A DNA stretch of 10,756 bases from CAISIP01 sp043759735 (GCA_043759735.1 JAYUQC010000136.1:1-10756), one strand, 5' to 3'; shown: positions 1 to 6,604, numbered from the stretch's first letter. Notes: a model not told the origin generated them from the letters alone. Numbers and translations: made by a program.

Positions 1-104
1 ACAGTGAACTGGCAGTGCAGTTGAGCCTGCCGCTGGGCACCGTCAAGACCTGGATCCGGCGCGGACTCGAGCAGTTGCGCACATGCATGGCGCGTTTCGC
101 CTGA
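1..104 (+). CDS. ECF RNA polymerase sigma factor, C-terminal fragment (region 4)
   Basis: Only the last 33 codons are present, read from base 3 to the TGA at 102-104. The 5' part lies outside the window. The peptide contains the helix-turn-helix core LSLPLGTVKTWIRRGLEQLR, typical of sigma region 4, which contacts the -35 element: a helix, the Gly-Thr-Val turn, then a recognition helix rich in Arg and Trp. A group IV (ECF) assignment rests on this motif and on the next gene, an RskA-type anti-sigma factor starting 9 bases after the stop. In such pairs the membrane protein holds the sigma factor inactive until a signal releases it, and the two are normally co-transcribed. The regulon and signal cannot be told from this fragment. 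Confidence 0.85.
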   Translation, partial: SELAVQLSLPLGTVKTWIRRGLEQLRTCMARFA

Positions 105-113
105 AAGCCGCAG

Positions 114-956
114 ATGAACCTGTCCCAACACCCCGACACACTCGACCGCCTGGCGTCGCACTATGCACTGGGAACGATGCGCGGCGCGGCCCGGCGCCGT
201 TTCGAAACCATGGCACGGCAGGAGCCCCTCATTCGTGCCGCCGCTCTGGCTTGGCAGACGCGGCTTGCCGGCATGACCGAACTGCAGCGGGAAGTAGCGC
301 CCGAGCCACAGGTCTGGACCCGTTTGAACAACCTGGTGCAGGCCGACCTGCAAGCCAGTCAAATGCGCGCCTTGCGCAATACGACGCCGCCGACACCGCA
401 AGCGGCGGCCAACAACGGCGCCAGCGGCTGGTGGCGCAACCTCACGTTATGGCGTAGCGCAGCGCTCGCCGGCGTGCTGGCCACGAACGTGGTGTGGATC
501 ACCAGCAGCAACTTGCGCCAGCAGCTGGGCGAGCAACTCGCCAGTGCCGGCGCGCAGCTGACCAATGCCGGCCAGCAACTCGCTCAACTGCGCACCCAAC
601 TGCAGGCTCAGCCGCAACTGGCCTATGTCGCGGTGCTGTCGGACGACAAGTCCAGCGCCTCGATGCTGGTGACATTCGATCCGGCCAAGCGCACGCTCAG
701 CCTGCAACGCGTCGGCGGCTTTCAGGAAGGCGCGGACAAGTCGCTGCAACTGTGGGCACTGCCGCCCACCGGTGGGCCGCGCTCGCTTGGTGTATTGGGC
801 CAGGAACGTATCGTGCGGTTCACTGCCGCCGAAGGCGACATCACGACCGCACCGACGCTGGCCATCAGCCTGGAGCCCAGGGGCGGCGTGCCCGGTTCCG
901 GTGGCCCCACCGGACCGGTGCTGTTCAAGGGCGCCCTGATCCAGAACGCGCTGTAG
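114..956 (+). CDS. RskA-like membrane-anchored anti-sigma factor
   Basis: A 280-residue protein, ATG start at 114, 9 bases after the sigma factor stop. Residues 8-55 form the N-terminal anti-sigma part (pattern LDRLASHYALGTMRG, then an Arg-rich helix and an Ala-Trp segment), which in this family sits in the cytoplasm and masks the sigma factor. Residues about 110-132 are a single transmembrane segment (LWRSAALAGVLATNVVWI). Residues 133-165 are Gln/Leu/Ala-rich with regular QL repeats and look like a coiled coil. Residues 168-280 match the RskA C-terminal domain, including LQLWALPPTGGP at 211-222 and a beta-rich end with a Gly/Pro loop. The C-terminal domain is expected in the periplasm. No zinc-binding HxxxCxxC motif is seen, so it is not a ZAS-type anti-sigma factor. 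The partnership with the upstream sigma factor is inferred from spacing and family. Confidence 0.85.
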   Translation: MNLSQHPDTLDRLASHYALGTMRGAARRRFETMARQEPLIRAAALAWQTRLAGMTELQREVAPEPQVWTRLNNLVQADLQASQMRALRNTTPPTPQAAANNGASGWWRNLTLWRSAALAGVLATNVVWITSSNLRQQLGEQLASAGAQLTNAGQQLAQLRTQLQAQPQLAYVAVLSDDKSSASMLVTFDPAKRTLSLQRVGGFQEGADKSLQLWALPPTGGPRSLGVLGQERIVRFTAAEGDITTAPTLAISLEPRGGVPGSGGPTGPVLFKGALIQNAL

Positions 957-1083
957 CGCGGCAATCGGGTGCCGCCTGCTGCATCCCGGGTAGCACGCAA
1001 ATTATTTCAATCGGGCACCAACGGGTTTCAAACCGGCCGCCGCAGGCTGCGGCTAACATGGCCAGCTTGTCCAGGAGACCACC
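957..1083 (+). other. Intergenic region with two adjacent perfect palindromes upstream of the hydroxy-acid dehydrogenase
   Basis: This 127-base gap separates the anti-sigma gene from the dehydrogenase. It holds GGTTTCAAACC (1024-1034, arms of 5) and, five bases further on, GCCGCAGGCTGCGGC (1039-1053, arms of 7 around a single base). With one-base centres they cannot fold as hairpins, so a protein-binding site is more likely than a terminator. They lie 20-50 bases before the Shine-Dalgarno (AGGAG, 1073-1077). An AT-rich patch at 998-1011 (CAAATTATTTCAAT) may hold a promoter, but I cannot assign convincing -35 and -10 boxes. Operator function is inference. Confidence 0.35.
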
Positions 1084-2235
1084 GTGCCCGTCATCACCAA
1101 CATCGAAGATCTGCGCGTACTGGCGCAAAGGCGGGTGCCCCGCATGTTCTACGACTATGCCGATTCCGGCTCGTGGACCGAGGGCACGTACCGCGCCAAT
1201 TCGGACGATTTTCAGAAGATCAAGCTGCGCCAGCGGGTGGCGGTCAACATGGAGAACCGCAGCACCGCCACCACCATGGTCGGTTGCCCGGCCAAGATGC
1301 CGGTGGCCATAGCGCCGGTCGGCCTGACCGGCATGCAGCATGCCGACGGCGAGATTCTTGCCGCGCGGGCGGCGGAGAAATTCGGCATTCCGTTCACGCT
1401 GTCGACGATGAGCATCTGCTCCATCGAGGACATCGCCGAGCACACCAGCACTCCGTTCTGGTTTCAGCTCTACATGATGCGCGACCGCGACGCGATGGCC
1501 ACCATGATCGAACGCTGCAAGGCGGCGCGTTGCAGCGCCCTGGTGCTGACACTCGACCTGCAGGTGATCGGCCAGCGCCACAAGGATCTGAAGAACGGCC
1601 TGACCGCGCCACCCCGCCCGACCCTGGCCAACATCATCAACCTGGCCACCAAACCGCGCTGGTGTCTGGGCATGGCCGGCACCCGCCGACACACGTTCCG
1701 CAATCTGGTGGGCCATGTCAAGGGCGTCAGCGACATGCGCTCGCTGGCCGCCTGGACCAATGAGCAATTCGATCCGCGGCTGTCCTGGGCGGACGTGGCC
1801 TGGGTCAAGGAGCGCTGGGGCGGCAAGCTCATCCTCAAGGGCATCATGGATGTGGAAGACGCGCGGCTGGCGCTCAACTCCGGTGCCGACGCCATCGTCG
1901 TCAGCAACCATGGCGGACGCCAGCTCGACGGCGCCCCATCCAGTATCGAGGCCCTGCCGGCGATCGTGGCCGAGGTGGGCAGCCAGATCGAGGTCTGGAT
2001 GGACGGCGGCATCCGCAGTGGGCAGGATGTGCTCAAGGCCTGGGCGCTGGGCGCGCGCGGCACGATGATCGGCCGCGCCATGGTGTACGGCCTGGGGGCG
2101 ATGGGTGAGGCCGGCGTCACCAAGGCGCTGGAAATCATCCATAAGGAACTGGATGTGACGATGGCGTTCTGTGGCCACACCAACATCCAGAACGTCGGTC
2201 GCGCCATTGTGCTGGCGGGCACCGCGCCTGGCTGA
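1084..2235 (+). CDS. FMN-dependent alpha-hydroxy-acid dehydrogenase (L-lactate/mandelate dehydrogenase family)
   Basis: A 383-residue protein with a GTG start at 1084, placed 6 bases after AGGAG. It oxidises an L-2-hydroxy acid to the 2-oxo acid with FMN on a TIM barrel. In the LldD branch electrons go to the respiratory chain. The family residues are all present: Tyr25 in MFYDYADSG (glycolate oxidase Tyr24), Tyr130 in WFQLY, Asp158 and Arg165 in TLDLQVIGQR, Lys252 in LILKG, catalytic His276 and substrate-binding Arg279 in SNHGGRQLDG, and the phosphate-binding DGGIRSG at 308-314 and GARGTMIGRA at 323-332. The N-terminus is collinear with glycolate oxidase and LldD and no signal peptide is seen. 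Length is close to E. coli LldD (396). L-lactate is the default substrate, but the mandelate-racemase-like enzyme two genes downstream makes another 2-hydroxy acid equally plausible. The permease follows after 23 bases, so an operon is likely. Confidence 0.92.
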   Translation: MPVITNIEDLRVLAQRRVPRMFYDYADSGSWTEGTYRANSDDFQKIKLRQRVAVNMENRSTATTMVGCPAKMPVAIAPVGLTGMQHADGEILAARAAEKFGIPFTLSTMSICSIEDIAEHTSTPFWFQLYMMRDRDAMATMIERCKAARCSALVLTLDLQVIGQRHKDLKNGLTAPPRPTLANIINLATKPRWCLGMAGTRRHTFRNLVGHVKGVSDMRSLAAWTNEQFDPRLSWADVAWVKERWGGKLILKGIMDVEDARLALNSGADAIVVSNHGGRQLDGAPSSIEALPAIVAEVGSQIEVWMDGGIRSGQDVLKAWALGARGTMIGRAMVYGLGAMGEAGVTKALEIIHKELDVTMAFCGHTNIQNVGRAIVLAGTAPG

Positions 2236-2258
2236 CCGGCACGCCACGGCGAATCCGC

Positions 2259-3185
2259 ATGGAACTGCCGGACCTGGCCGCCTGGGCCTGGATCCCCATC
2301 GTCATCGGAGCGGCGTTCGCGCAGACCATCCGCAATGCGGCCCAGCGCAGCCTGGTGGCCGATCTCGGAACTCTGGCCGCCACGCTGGTGCGATTCTTGT
2401 ATGGACTGCCATTTGCGCTGGCCTGGTTACTGCTCGTGCGGCAGTTCTCGGGGTCGCAAGCGCTCCCATGGCCAGCCTTTGGCACGGGTTATGGCCTGTG
2501 GCTGGCGGCGGGCGCGGTCAGCCAGCTGGCGGCCACCGCGTTCCTGTTGATGGCCATGAAGCAGCGCAACTTCATTGTCGGCGTGACCTTCTCGAAAACC
2601 GAAGTGCTGCAGGTCGGAATTTTTGCCGCCGTTGCGTTGCAGGAAGTTCCTACCACCTTGTCGGCGATCGCGATGTTCGTGGCCACCGTCGGCGTTGTCT
2701 TGCTGTCATTGCCACGCCAGGGGGACAACGCCCTGGCCAACTGGCGCAGTAACGCGGCCTGGTTCGGACTGGCCAGCGGCGCCTGTTTTGCACTGGCCAG
2801 CGTCAGTTACCGCGGCGCCGCTCTGGCATTGCCCGGCGTGTCGGCATGGCTGGTCGGCGCCTGGGGTGTTCTACTGGCCCAACTGCTGCAGACGCTGCTG
2901 CTGGGGGGCTGGTTGTGGCTGCGCCAGCCCGGCACCATGGCCGCGATCGGACGCGCCTGGCGCCTGTCCACGCTGGCCGGCATGATGGGCGCCATGGCCT
3001 CGATCGGCTGGATGACGGCCACGGCGCTGAGGCCCGCCGCCGACGTGCGCACGCTCGGCCTGGTCGAGGTATTGTTCAGCTATCTGGTATCGCGCCGTCT
3101 GTTTCGCGAACACCTGAGCCGCCTCGAGCTGGCGGGGCTGGTATTGGTCGGCGCGGGCGTGCTGGTCGTGTCGGCACCGTGGTGA
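2259..3185 (+). CDS. EamA/DMT-superfamily permease (ten-helix transporter)
   Basis: A 308-residue, strongly hydrophobic protein starting at ATG 2259, 23 bases after the dehydrogenase stop. It shows the two-repeat layout of the drug/metabolite transporter superfamily with about ten transmembrane helices: five to residue ~150, a short polar loop (LPRQGDNALANWRSN), then five more. The EamA-type segment FSKTEVLQVGIFAAVALQE at ~110-128 ends repeat 1, and LVEVLFSYLVSRRLFREHLS in repeat 2 carries the equivalent helix. It ends with the usual hydrophobic last helix. Members move amino acids, sugars, organic acids or metabolites across the inner membrane, often outward. The substrate is not readable. 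Its place between two hydroxy-acid enzymes suggests it carries their substrate or product (inference). The Shine-Dalgarno is weak, suggesting coupling to the gene before it. Confidence 0.87.
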   Translation: MELPDLAAWAWIPIVIGAAFAQTIRNAAQRSLVADLGTLAATLVRFLYGLPFALAWLLLVRQFSGSQALPWPAFGTGYGLWLAAGAVSQLAATAFLLMAMKQRNFIVGVTFSKTEVLQVGIFAAVALQEVPTTLSAIAMFVATVGVVLLSLPRQGDNALANWRSNAAWFGLASGACFALASVSYRGAALALPGVSAWLVGAWGVLLAQLLQTLLLGGWLWLRQPGTMAAIGRAWRLSTLAGMMGAMASIGWMTATALRPAADVRTLGLVEVLFSYLVSRRLFREHLSRLELAGLVLVGAGVLVVSAPW

Positions 3186-3310
3186 CGCGGCCACCAGCGA
3201 AGGGAGTCGATGCATCTGACGATTGGCCCATCCAGCGTGCCCGCGCAGCACCGAACGCGATCCCTTCAACCAATCCCTTCAACCGATCCCTGCCTGCCAG
3301 CTATGCCGCC
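3186..3310 (+). repeat. Leader of the enolase gene with a 13-base tandem repeat and a short upstream ORF start
   Basis: The 125-base gap holds a 13-base tandem repeat, (G/A)ATCCCTTCAACC, at 3259-3271 and 3272-3284, with a broken third copy GATCCC at 3285-3290. A good Shine-Dalgarno (GAAGGGAG, 3199-3206) stands just before an ATG at 3210 that opens a 66-codon frame ending at 3410. That frame overlaps the enolase start in a different phase and its product resembles no family I know. The enolase ATG at 3311 has no clear Shine-Dalgarno of its own, so the leader ORF may feed ribosomes to it. No stop in the enolase frame separates it from the preceding gene. Confidence 0.4.
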
Positions 3311-4405
3311 ATGCCCATCATCAAAACCGTTCTCGCACGCCGTTTCCAGATACCGTTGGCCGAGGTCCTGTCCGACGCCAAACACGGCGACCACACCCAT
3401 TTCGAACTGATCACCGTGACCATCGTGCTGGACGACGGCCAGCACGGTACGGGCTACACCTACACCGGCGGCAAGGGCGGCCACGCCGTTCTGGCGATGG
3501 TCGAGCACGACCTGGCGCCGTTTCTGGTCGGTCGCGACGCGCAGGATGTGGAAGCCATCTTCGACGCGATGCAGTGGCATGTCCACTATGTCGGGCGCGG
3601 CGGCATCGCCTCGTTTGCGATCTCCGCGGTCGACATCGCCTTGTGGGACCTGCGCGGCAAGCGCCGTGGTGAGCCGCTGTGGCTGATGGCGGGTGGCGCG
3701 AGCAGGCGCTGCAAGGCCTACTGCGGCGGTATCGACCTGAACTTCCCGCTCGAAAAACTACTCGCCAATGTGCGCGGCTATTTGCAACGCGGCTTCAACG
3801 GCGTGAAGATCAAGGTCGGCAGGCCTGCGCTGGCCGACGATGTGGCGCGGGTGCGCGCAGTACGCGATTTGCTTGGTCCGGATCGGGCCCTGATGGTCGA
3901 CGCCAACTACGCGCTGACGGTGCCGCAGGCGATTGAAGCGGCACGCGCGTTCGAGCCATTCAACCTGGTCTGGTTCGAAGAGCCCACGATCCCCGACGAC
4001 TACACCGGCTACGCAACCATCGCCGATGCCACAGGCGTCCCCCTGGCCATGGGCGAAAACCTGCACACCGAACACGAGTTCGAGCTCGCCTTTGCACACG
4101 CGAAACTGTCGTTCATCCAGCCCGACGCATCCAACTGCGGCGGCATTACCGGCTGGTTGCGGGTGGCGCAGCGCGCGCGCGACATGGGCAAGCCGGTGTG
4201 CAGCCATGGCATGCAGGAACTGCATGTGAGCCTGGTCGCAAGCCAGCCGCACGCGGGCTGGATCGAAGTGCATTCGTTTCCGATCGACAGCTACACCACC
4301 CGGCCATTGGTGGTGCAGGATCACCTGGCGGTGGCGCCAGACACCCCGGGCACCGGCGTGCAGTTCGACTGGGCGCGACTTGAGGCTGCGCACCAGGGTT
4401 TCTAG
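3311..4405 (+). CDS. Enolase-superfamily enzyme, mandelate racemase subgroup (2-hydroxy-acid racemase or acid-sugar dehydratase)
   Basis: A 364-residue protein. ATG 3311 was chosen because the family N-terminus begins there (MPIIKTVLARRFQIPLAEVL). The frame stays open far upstream only through overlap with the permease. An N-terminal capping domain (1-130) precedes a TIM barrel. All key residues of Pseudomonas putida mandelate racemase are found at a constant offset of +2: Lys166 and Lys168 (VKIKVG; 164/166), metal ligands Asp197 (VDAN), Glu223 (WFEEP) and Glu249 (MGEN), the Asp272-His299 dyad (PDASNCGG, CSHG), and Glu319 (WIEVHSF; Glu317). Such enzymes abstract the alpha proton of a Mg2+-bound carboxylate. 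With bases on both faces (Lys168 and His299) both racemisation and acid-sugar dehydration are possible. The co-directional hydroxy-acid dehydrogenase favours a racemase or dehydratase feeding it. The substrate is unknown. Confidence 0.9.
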   Translation: MPIIKTVLARRFQIPLAEVLSDAKHGDHTHFELITVTIVLDDGQHGTGYTYTGGKGGHAVLAMVEHDLAPFLVGRDAQDVEAIFDAMQWHVHYVGRGGIASFAISAVDIALWDLRGKRRGEPLWLMAGGASRRCKAYCGGIDLNFPLEKLLANVRGYLQRGFNGVKIKVGRPALADDVARVRAVRDLLGPDRALMVDANYALTVPQAIEAARAFEPFNLVWFEEPTIPDDYTGYATIADATGVPLAMGENLHTEHEFELAFAHAKLSFIQPDASNCGGITGWLRVAQRARDMGKPVCSHGMQELHVSLVASQPHAGWIEVHSFPIDSYTTRPLVVQDHLAVAPDTPGTGVQFDWARLEAAHQGF

Positions 4406-4555
4406 TCACGGGTTAGCGCCCCCAACCCAGGCTTGGCCTGGCTCCACGAGCGGTTCGGGTCCTGGTCGTAGGTTAGGGCCCAGCGAGAGCTTCATCGATG
4501 TGGTACCCGCGATCTCCAGAGCGATGGCCCCGGCCAGTAGCAACCAGTGCTGCAT
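4406..4555 (-). pseudogene. Truncated small multidrug resistance (SMR, EmrE-type) transporter, first helix only
   Basis: A 49-codon frame reads from ATG 4555 down to TGA 4406-4408. The N-terminus MQHWLLLAGAIALEIAGTTS aligns without gaps to EmrE: Glu14 (the essential proton/drug-binding residue), Gly17-Thr18-Thr19, Met21-Lys22 and Ser24 are all identical. After residue 24 the expected loop (EGFTRL...) and helices 2-4 are missing. The tail is Pro/Gly-rich, unlike the family, and no SMR sequence appears in the other two frames. A perfect Shine-Dalgarno (AAGGAGG, 4561-4567) lies 5 bases before the ATG, so a one-helix peptide could still be made. Intact SMR proteins are about 105-110 residues. The stop abuts the convergent enolase stop (4405), which suggests a deletion or rearrangement removed the 3' part. 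A functional small membrane peptide cannot be excluded. Confidence 0.72.
4427..4441. other. Short hairpin between convergent genes
   Basis: CCAGGC, TTG, GCCTGG forms a perfect 6-base stem with a 3-base loop, starting 22 bases past the enolase stop and lying within the tail of the SMR remnant. No T-run follows on either strand, so it is at best a weak terminator or an RNA 3'-end stabiliser for the plus-strand transcript. Confidence 0.3.
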
Positions 4556-4682
4556 ATTGCCCTCCTTGTGATTGTTGTTGCGTGACCCGAGGATGCCCTG
4601 GGCCGGTGCGACGCCGGCATCCGAACCGGGCGTGACGATCGAAGCCTCCGGGTTCAGTCTGCGTGCCAGGCTGCGGCGCGTA
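4556..4682 (-). other. Intergenic region upstream of the SMR remnant
   Basis: This 127-base gap holds the SMR Shine-Dalgarno and a GC hairpin, GCCGG (4602-4606) and CCGGC (4614-4618) with a 7-base loop. There is no T-run after the hairpin and no convincing promoter. I see no further gene. Confidence 0.3.
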
Positions 4683-5198
4683 TCAGCCCGGTTGCATCAG
4701 CAGGTCGCCCACGAACCGTGCCGTGGTGCGCCCGGTCAGTCTGCGCTTGGGGCCGGCAAATGCATTGAACAAGGCCTGGTGTTCGTGCAGCGACGCGTCA
4801 CCACCGCGCTGGTAATAGGCCTCGACCCATTCGAGCAGTAATTTGAAATGCCGGTCCTGCTCCTGTGCTGACTTGAATTTGTGCGGCTCCCAGGGTCTGC
4901 TATGGCAATTGGCCACACAGGCCTGCACCCCCGGTTCGAGAAACAGCAACAGCGACGCCTCGGGCAGGGCCGCTCGGATCAGACCGGCGTAACATCCTTC
5001 CACCACCCAACGGGCGTTGGCCGCGCAAAAATCACGCACCTGGGCCAGTGCCTGCCGCGGGTCGCGCGGCACCGCGATCTTGTCCGGCTCCCAGGCAACG
5101 GTGTCCAGATCCAGCGTGACGAGGTCATGTGCCCGCACCAGTTCCCGGGCCAATGTCGACTTGCCGGATCCGGAATTGCCAATGATGGCGATACGCAT
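4683..5198 (-). CDS. Small P-loop NTPase, adenylate-kinase-like (FlaR/'topology modulation' type)
   Basis: A 171-residue protein. ATG 5198 is chosen because it opens directly into the P-loop strand (MRIAIIGNSGSGKST) and has GGAGAAAG 7 bases upstream. A longer frame to 5375 adds only low-complexity sequence overlapping the MFS gene. The Walker A motif is at residues 7-15. Next comes the LDLDTVAW segment (29-36), the mark of the FlaR/adenylate-kinase-like group, then WVVEGCY (64-70) where these proteins carry W(I/V)(I/V)xG(N/C)Y. A hydrophobic strand ending LLLFLEP (83-89) and an Arg/Trp-rich lid-like region (RPWEPHK, 101-107) follow. It should be a soluble nucleotide-binding protein that phosphorylates a small molecule. 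The substrate of this group is not firmly established. The neighbours (MFS exporter, SMR remnant) give no strong clue. Confidence 0.8.
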   Translation of the reverse strand: MRIAIIGNSGSGKSTLARELVRAHDLVTLDLDTVAWEPDKIAVPRDPRQALAQVRDFCAANARWVVEGCYAGLIRAALPEASLLLFLEPGVQACVANCHSRPWEPHKFKSAQEQDRHFKLLLEWVEAYYQRGGDASLHEHQALFNAFAGPKRRLTGRTTARFVGDLLMQPG

Positions 5199-5320
5199 CG
5201 TGTTGCTTTCTCCAGTGTTGCCGCAATACCAAGAGCATGCGCTGAGCATCCATTCTCCCAGACCCGCAGAACCACCTGGCGACGCGGGCCCAGCCCCTGC
5301 GTCATTCAGTGGCGCGGACC
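5199..5320 (-). other. Intergenic region between MFS gene and kinase-like gene
   Basis: This 122-base gap holds the kinase Shine-Dalgarno (GGAGAAAG, 5206-5213). I find no hairpin with a T-run and no convincing -35/-10 pair, so I cannot say whether the kinase gene has its own promoter or is read through from the MFS gene. Confidence 0.3.
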
Positions 5321-6556
5321 TCAGCCGCTGTCCAGCCGGTCGCGATTGGCCAGGGTCGGAAAAAGTCGCCGCCACAACGTCGCGATGAGCAGCGTACCGA
5401 GCCCGCCCAACACCACGGAGGCCACCGGCCCCACCAGCGCCGCCGTGGCGCCGGACTCGAACTCGCCAAGCTGGTTGCTGGCGCCGATGAAGACCGAGTT
5501 GACCGCGCTGACCCGACCACGCATGGCGTCCGGCGTATCAAGCTGTACCAAGGTCTGGCGCACCACTACGCTGACCGTGTCGGCGCCGCCCGAGACCGCC
5601 AGCGCCAGCATCGACAGCCAGAAACTGGTGGACAGGCCAAACACGACCATGCACAGCCCGAACAGCGCCACCGACAGCAGCAAGGTGCGACCGACCCGGC
5701 GGCGCAAGGGCCAGCGCGTCAGCACGCCCGACATCAACAGGGCACCGATCGCAGGCGCGCCACGCAACAGGCCCAGACCCCAGGGCCCCACCATCAGGAT
5801 GTCCTTGGCAAATATCGGCAACAAGGCGGTCGCGCCGCCCAGCAGCACCGCAAACAGATCGAGCGACACCGCCCCGAGCAACACCTTGCGTTGCCAGACG
5901 AAACCGAGTCCGGCCAGCATCGTGCGCAACGACGCCGGCTCGGCGCGCCGCAGCGTGCGGGGGTATTGCAGCAGGAAAACCAGCACGCAGCCGATACCAA
6001 ATGACAGCGCGCACAGGGCATAGACAGCCTGGGCGCCGGCGATGAATACCGCGCCGCCCAGCGCCGGCCCACCGATGATGGCGGCCTGTGTGCCCATGGA
6101 GCTGAACGCCAGCCCGCGCGGCAGCAGGGCCGGCGGCAACAGGTTGGGCGTGAGGGACTGCATCGCCGGCATCTGGAATGCGCGGGCCAGCCCGAGCACC
6201 ACCGAAACAGCCAGCAGCAAGTTGCGCGAAACCCAGGGTTGCGCGGCACCCAGTCCGAGCGTGGCCAGCACCAGCAGCACCGCCACCAGGGCCTGCGCCA
6301 CCAGGCAACTGGCCACAATCCGGCCGCGATGCAGGCGGTCGGCGACATGGCCCGCCACCAACGTGAACATCAGCGCCGGGACAAACTGGTACAGGCCCAC
6401 CAGTCCCAGGTCCCAGGCGCTGCCGGTGAGCTCGTACATCTGCCATCCGATGGCGACCATCAGCATCTGGTTGCCGGTGGTACCGAACAACCGGGCAATC
6501 CAGAACCGCATGAAGTTGCGTTGACCGGTCAGGTCGGAGAAACGGGCGGCGGGCAT
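5321..6556 (-). CDS. Major facilitator superfamily exporter (EntS/MFS_3-like)
   Basis: A 411-residue inner-membrane protein with 10-12 hydrophobic segments in two halves. The start at ATG 6556 gives MPAARFSDLTGQRNFMRFWI, the short polar leader with an FxRFWxxRL-like segment typical of DHA3/EntS-like exporters. The signature loop between helices 2 and 3 is present as GHVADRLHRGR (69-79), matching motif A (GxxxDRxxRR). The helix 4-5 region has LGLARAFQMPAMQSLTPNLLP, where the family has the conserved RAFxxPA segment. The second half includes GGADTVSVVVRQTLVQLDTPDAMRGRV, in which the MRGRV loop is also characteristic. Homologues export siderophores, drugs or metabolites by proton antiport. No clear Shine-Dalgarno is seen. 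The gene lies 48 bases after thiQ on the same strand, so it may be read through from the thiamine operon. Confidence 0.85.
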   Translation of the reverse strand: MPAARFSDLTGQRNFMRFWIARLFGTTGNQMLMVAIGWQMYELTGSAWDLGLVGLYQFVPALMFTLVAGHVADRLHRGRIVASCLVAQALVAVLLVLATLGLGAAQPWVSRNLLLAVSVVLGLARAFQMPAMQSLTPNLLPPALLPRGLAFSSMGTQAAIIGGPALGGAVFIAGAQAVYALCALSFGIGCVLVFLLQYPRTLRRAEPASLRTMLAGLGFVWQRKVLLGAVSLDLFAVLLGGATALLPIFAKDILMVGPWGLGLLRGAPAIGALLMSGVLTRWPLRRRVGRTLLLSVALFGLCMVVFGLSTSFWLSMLALAVSGGADTVSVVVRQTLVQLDTPDAMRGRVSAVNSVFIGASNQLGEFESGATAALVGPVASVVLGGLGTLLIATLWRRLFPTLANRDRLDSG

Positions 6557-6583
6557 CGGGTCCGAGCATAGCAGCGGGCCTGG

Positions 6584-6600
6584 GCGATCAGGACGATCGC
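6584..6600 (-). terminator. Hairpin between thiQ and the MFS gene (weak or no terminator)
   Basis: GCGATC, five-base loop, GATCGC forms a perfect 6-base stem beginning 4 bases after the thiQ stop. No T-run follows on the minus strand, so it is more likely an mRNA 3'-end stabiliser or a leaky stop than an intrinsic terminator. It nevertheless marks a possible operon boundary. Confidence 0.35.
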
Positions 6601-6604
6601 GACA

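Noticed and set aside
925..2247. A 440-codon minus-strand frame opposite the hydroxy-acid dehydrogenase
   Set aside because: Its product is His/Arg/Ala-rich low-complexity sequence, as expected for the antisense of a high-GC gene. The plus-strand frame has all family motifs.
2846..3310. A 519-codon frame that would extend the enolase 155 residues upstream
   Set aside because: The added part overlaps the permease in another phase, is rich in Arg/Pro/Gly and has no domain. The enolase family's N-terminus begins at 3311.
4410..4480. Integron attC-like sites (GTTAG cores) beside the SMR remnant, suggesting a qacE-type cassette
   Set aside because: The core triplets do not match GTTRRRY/RYYYAAC properly, no paired inner sites are seen, and no integrase is near.
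5199..5375. Upstream extension of the P-loop kinase-like gene
   Set aside because: The extension overlaps the MFS 3' end and is low-complexity. The P-loop strand starts at the ATG at 5198, which has a proper Shine-Dalgarno.
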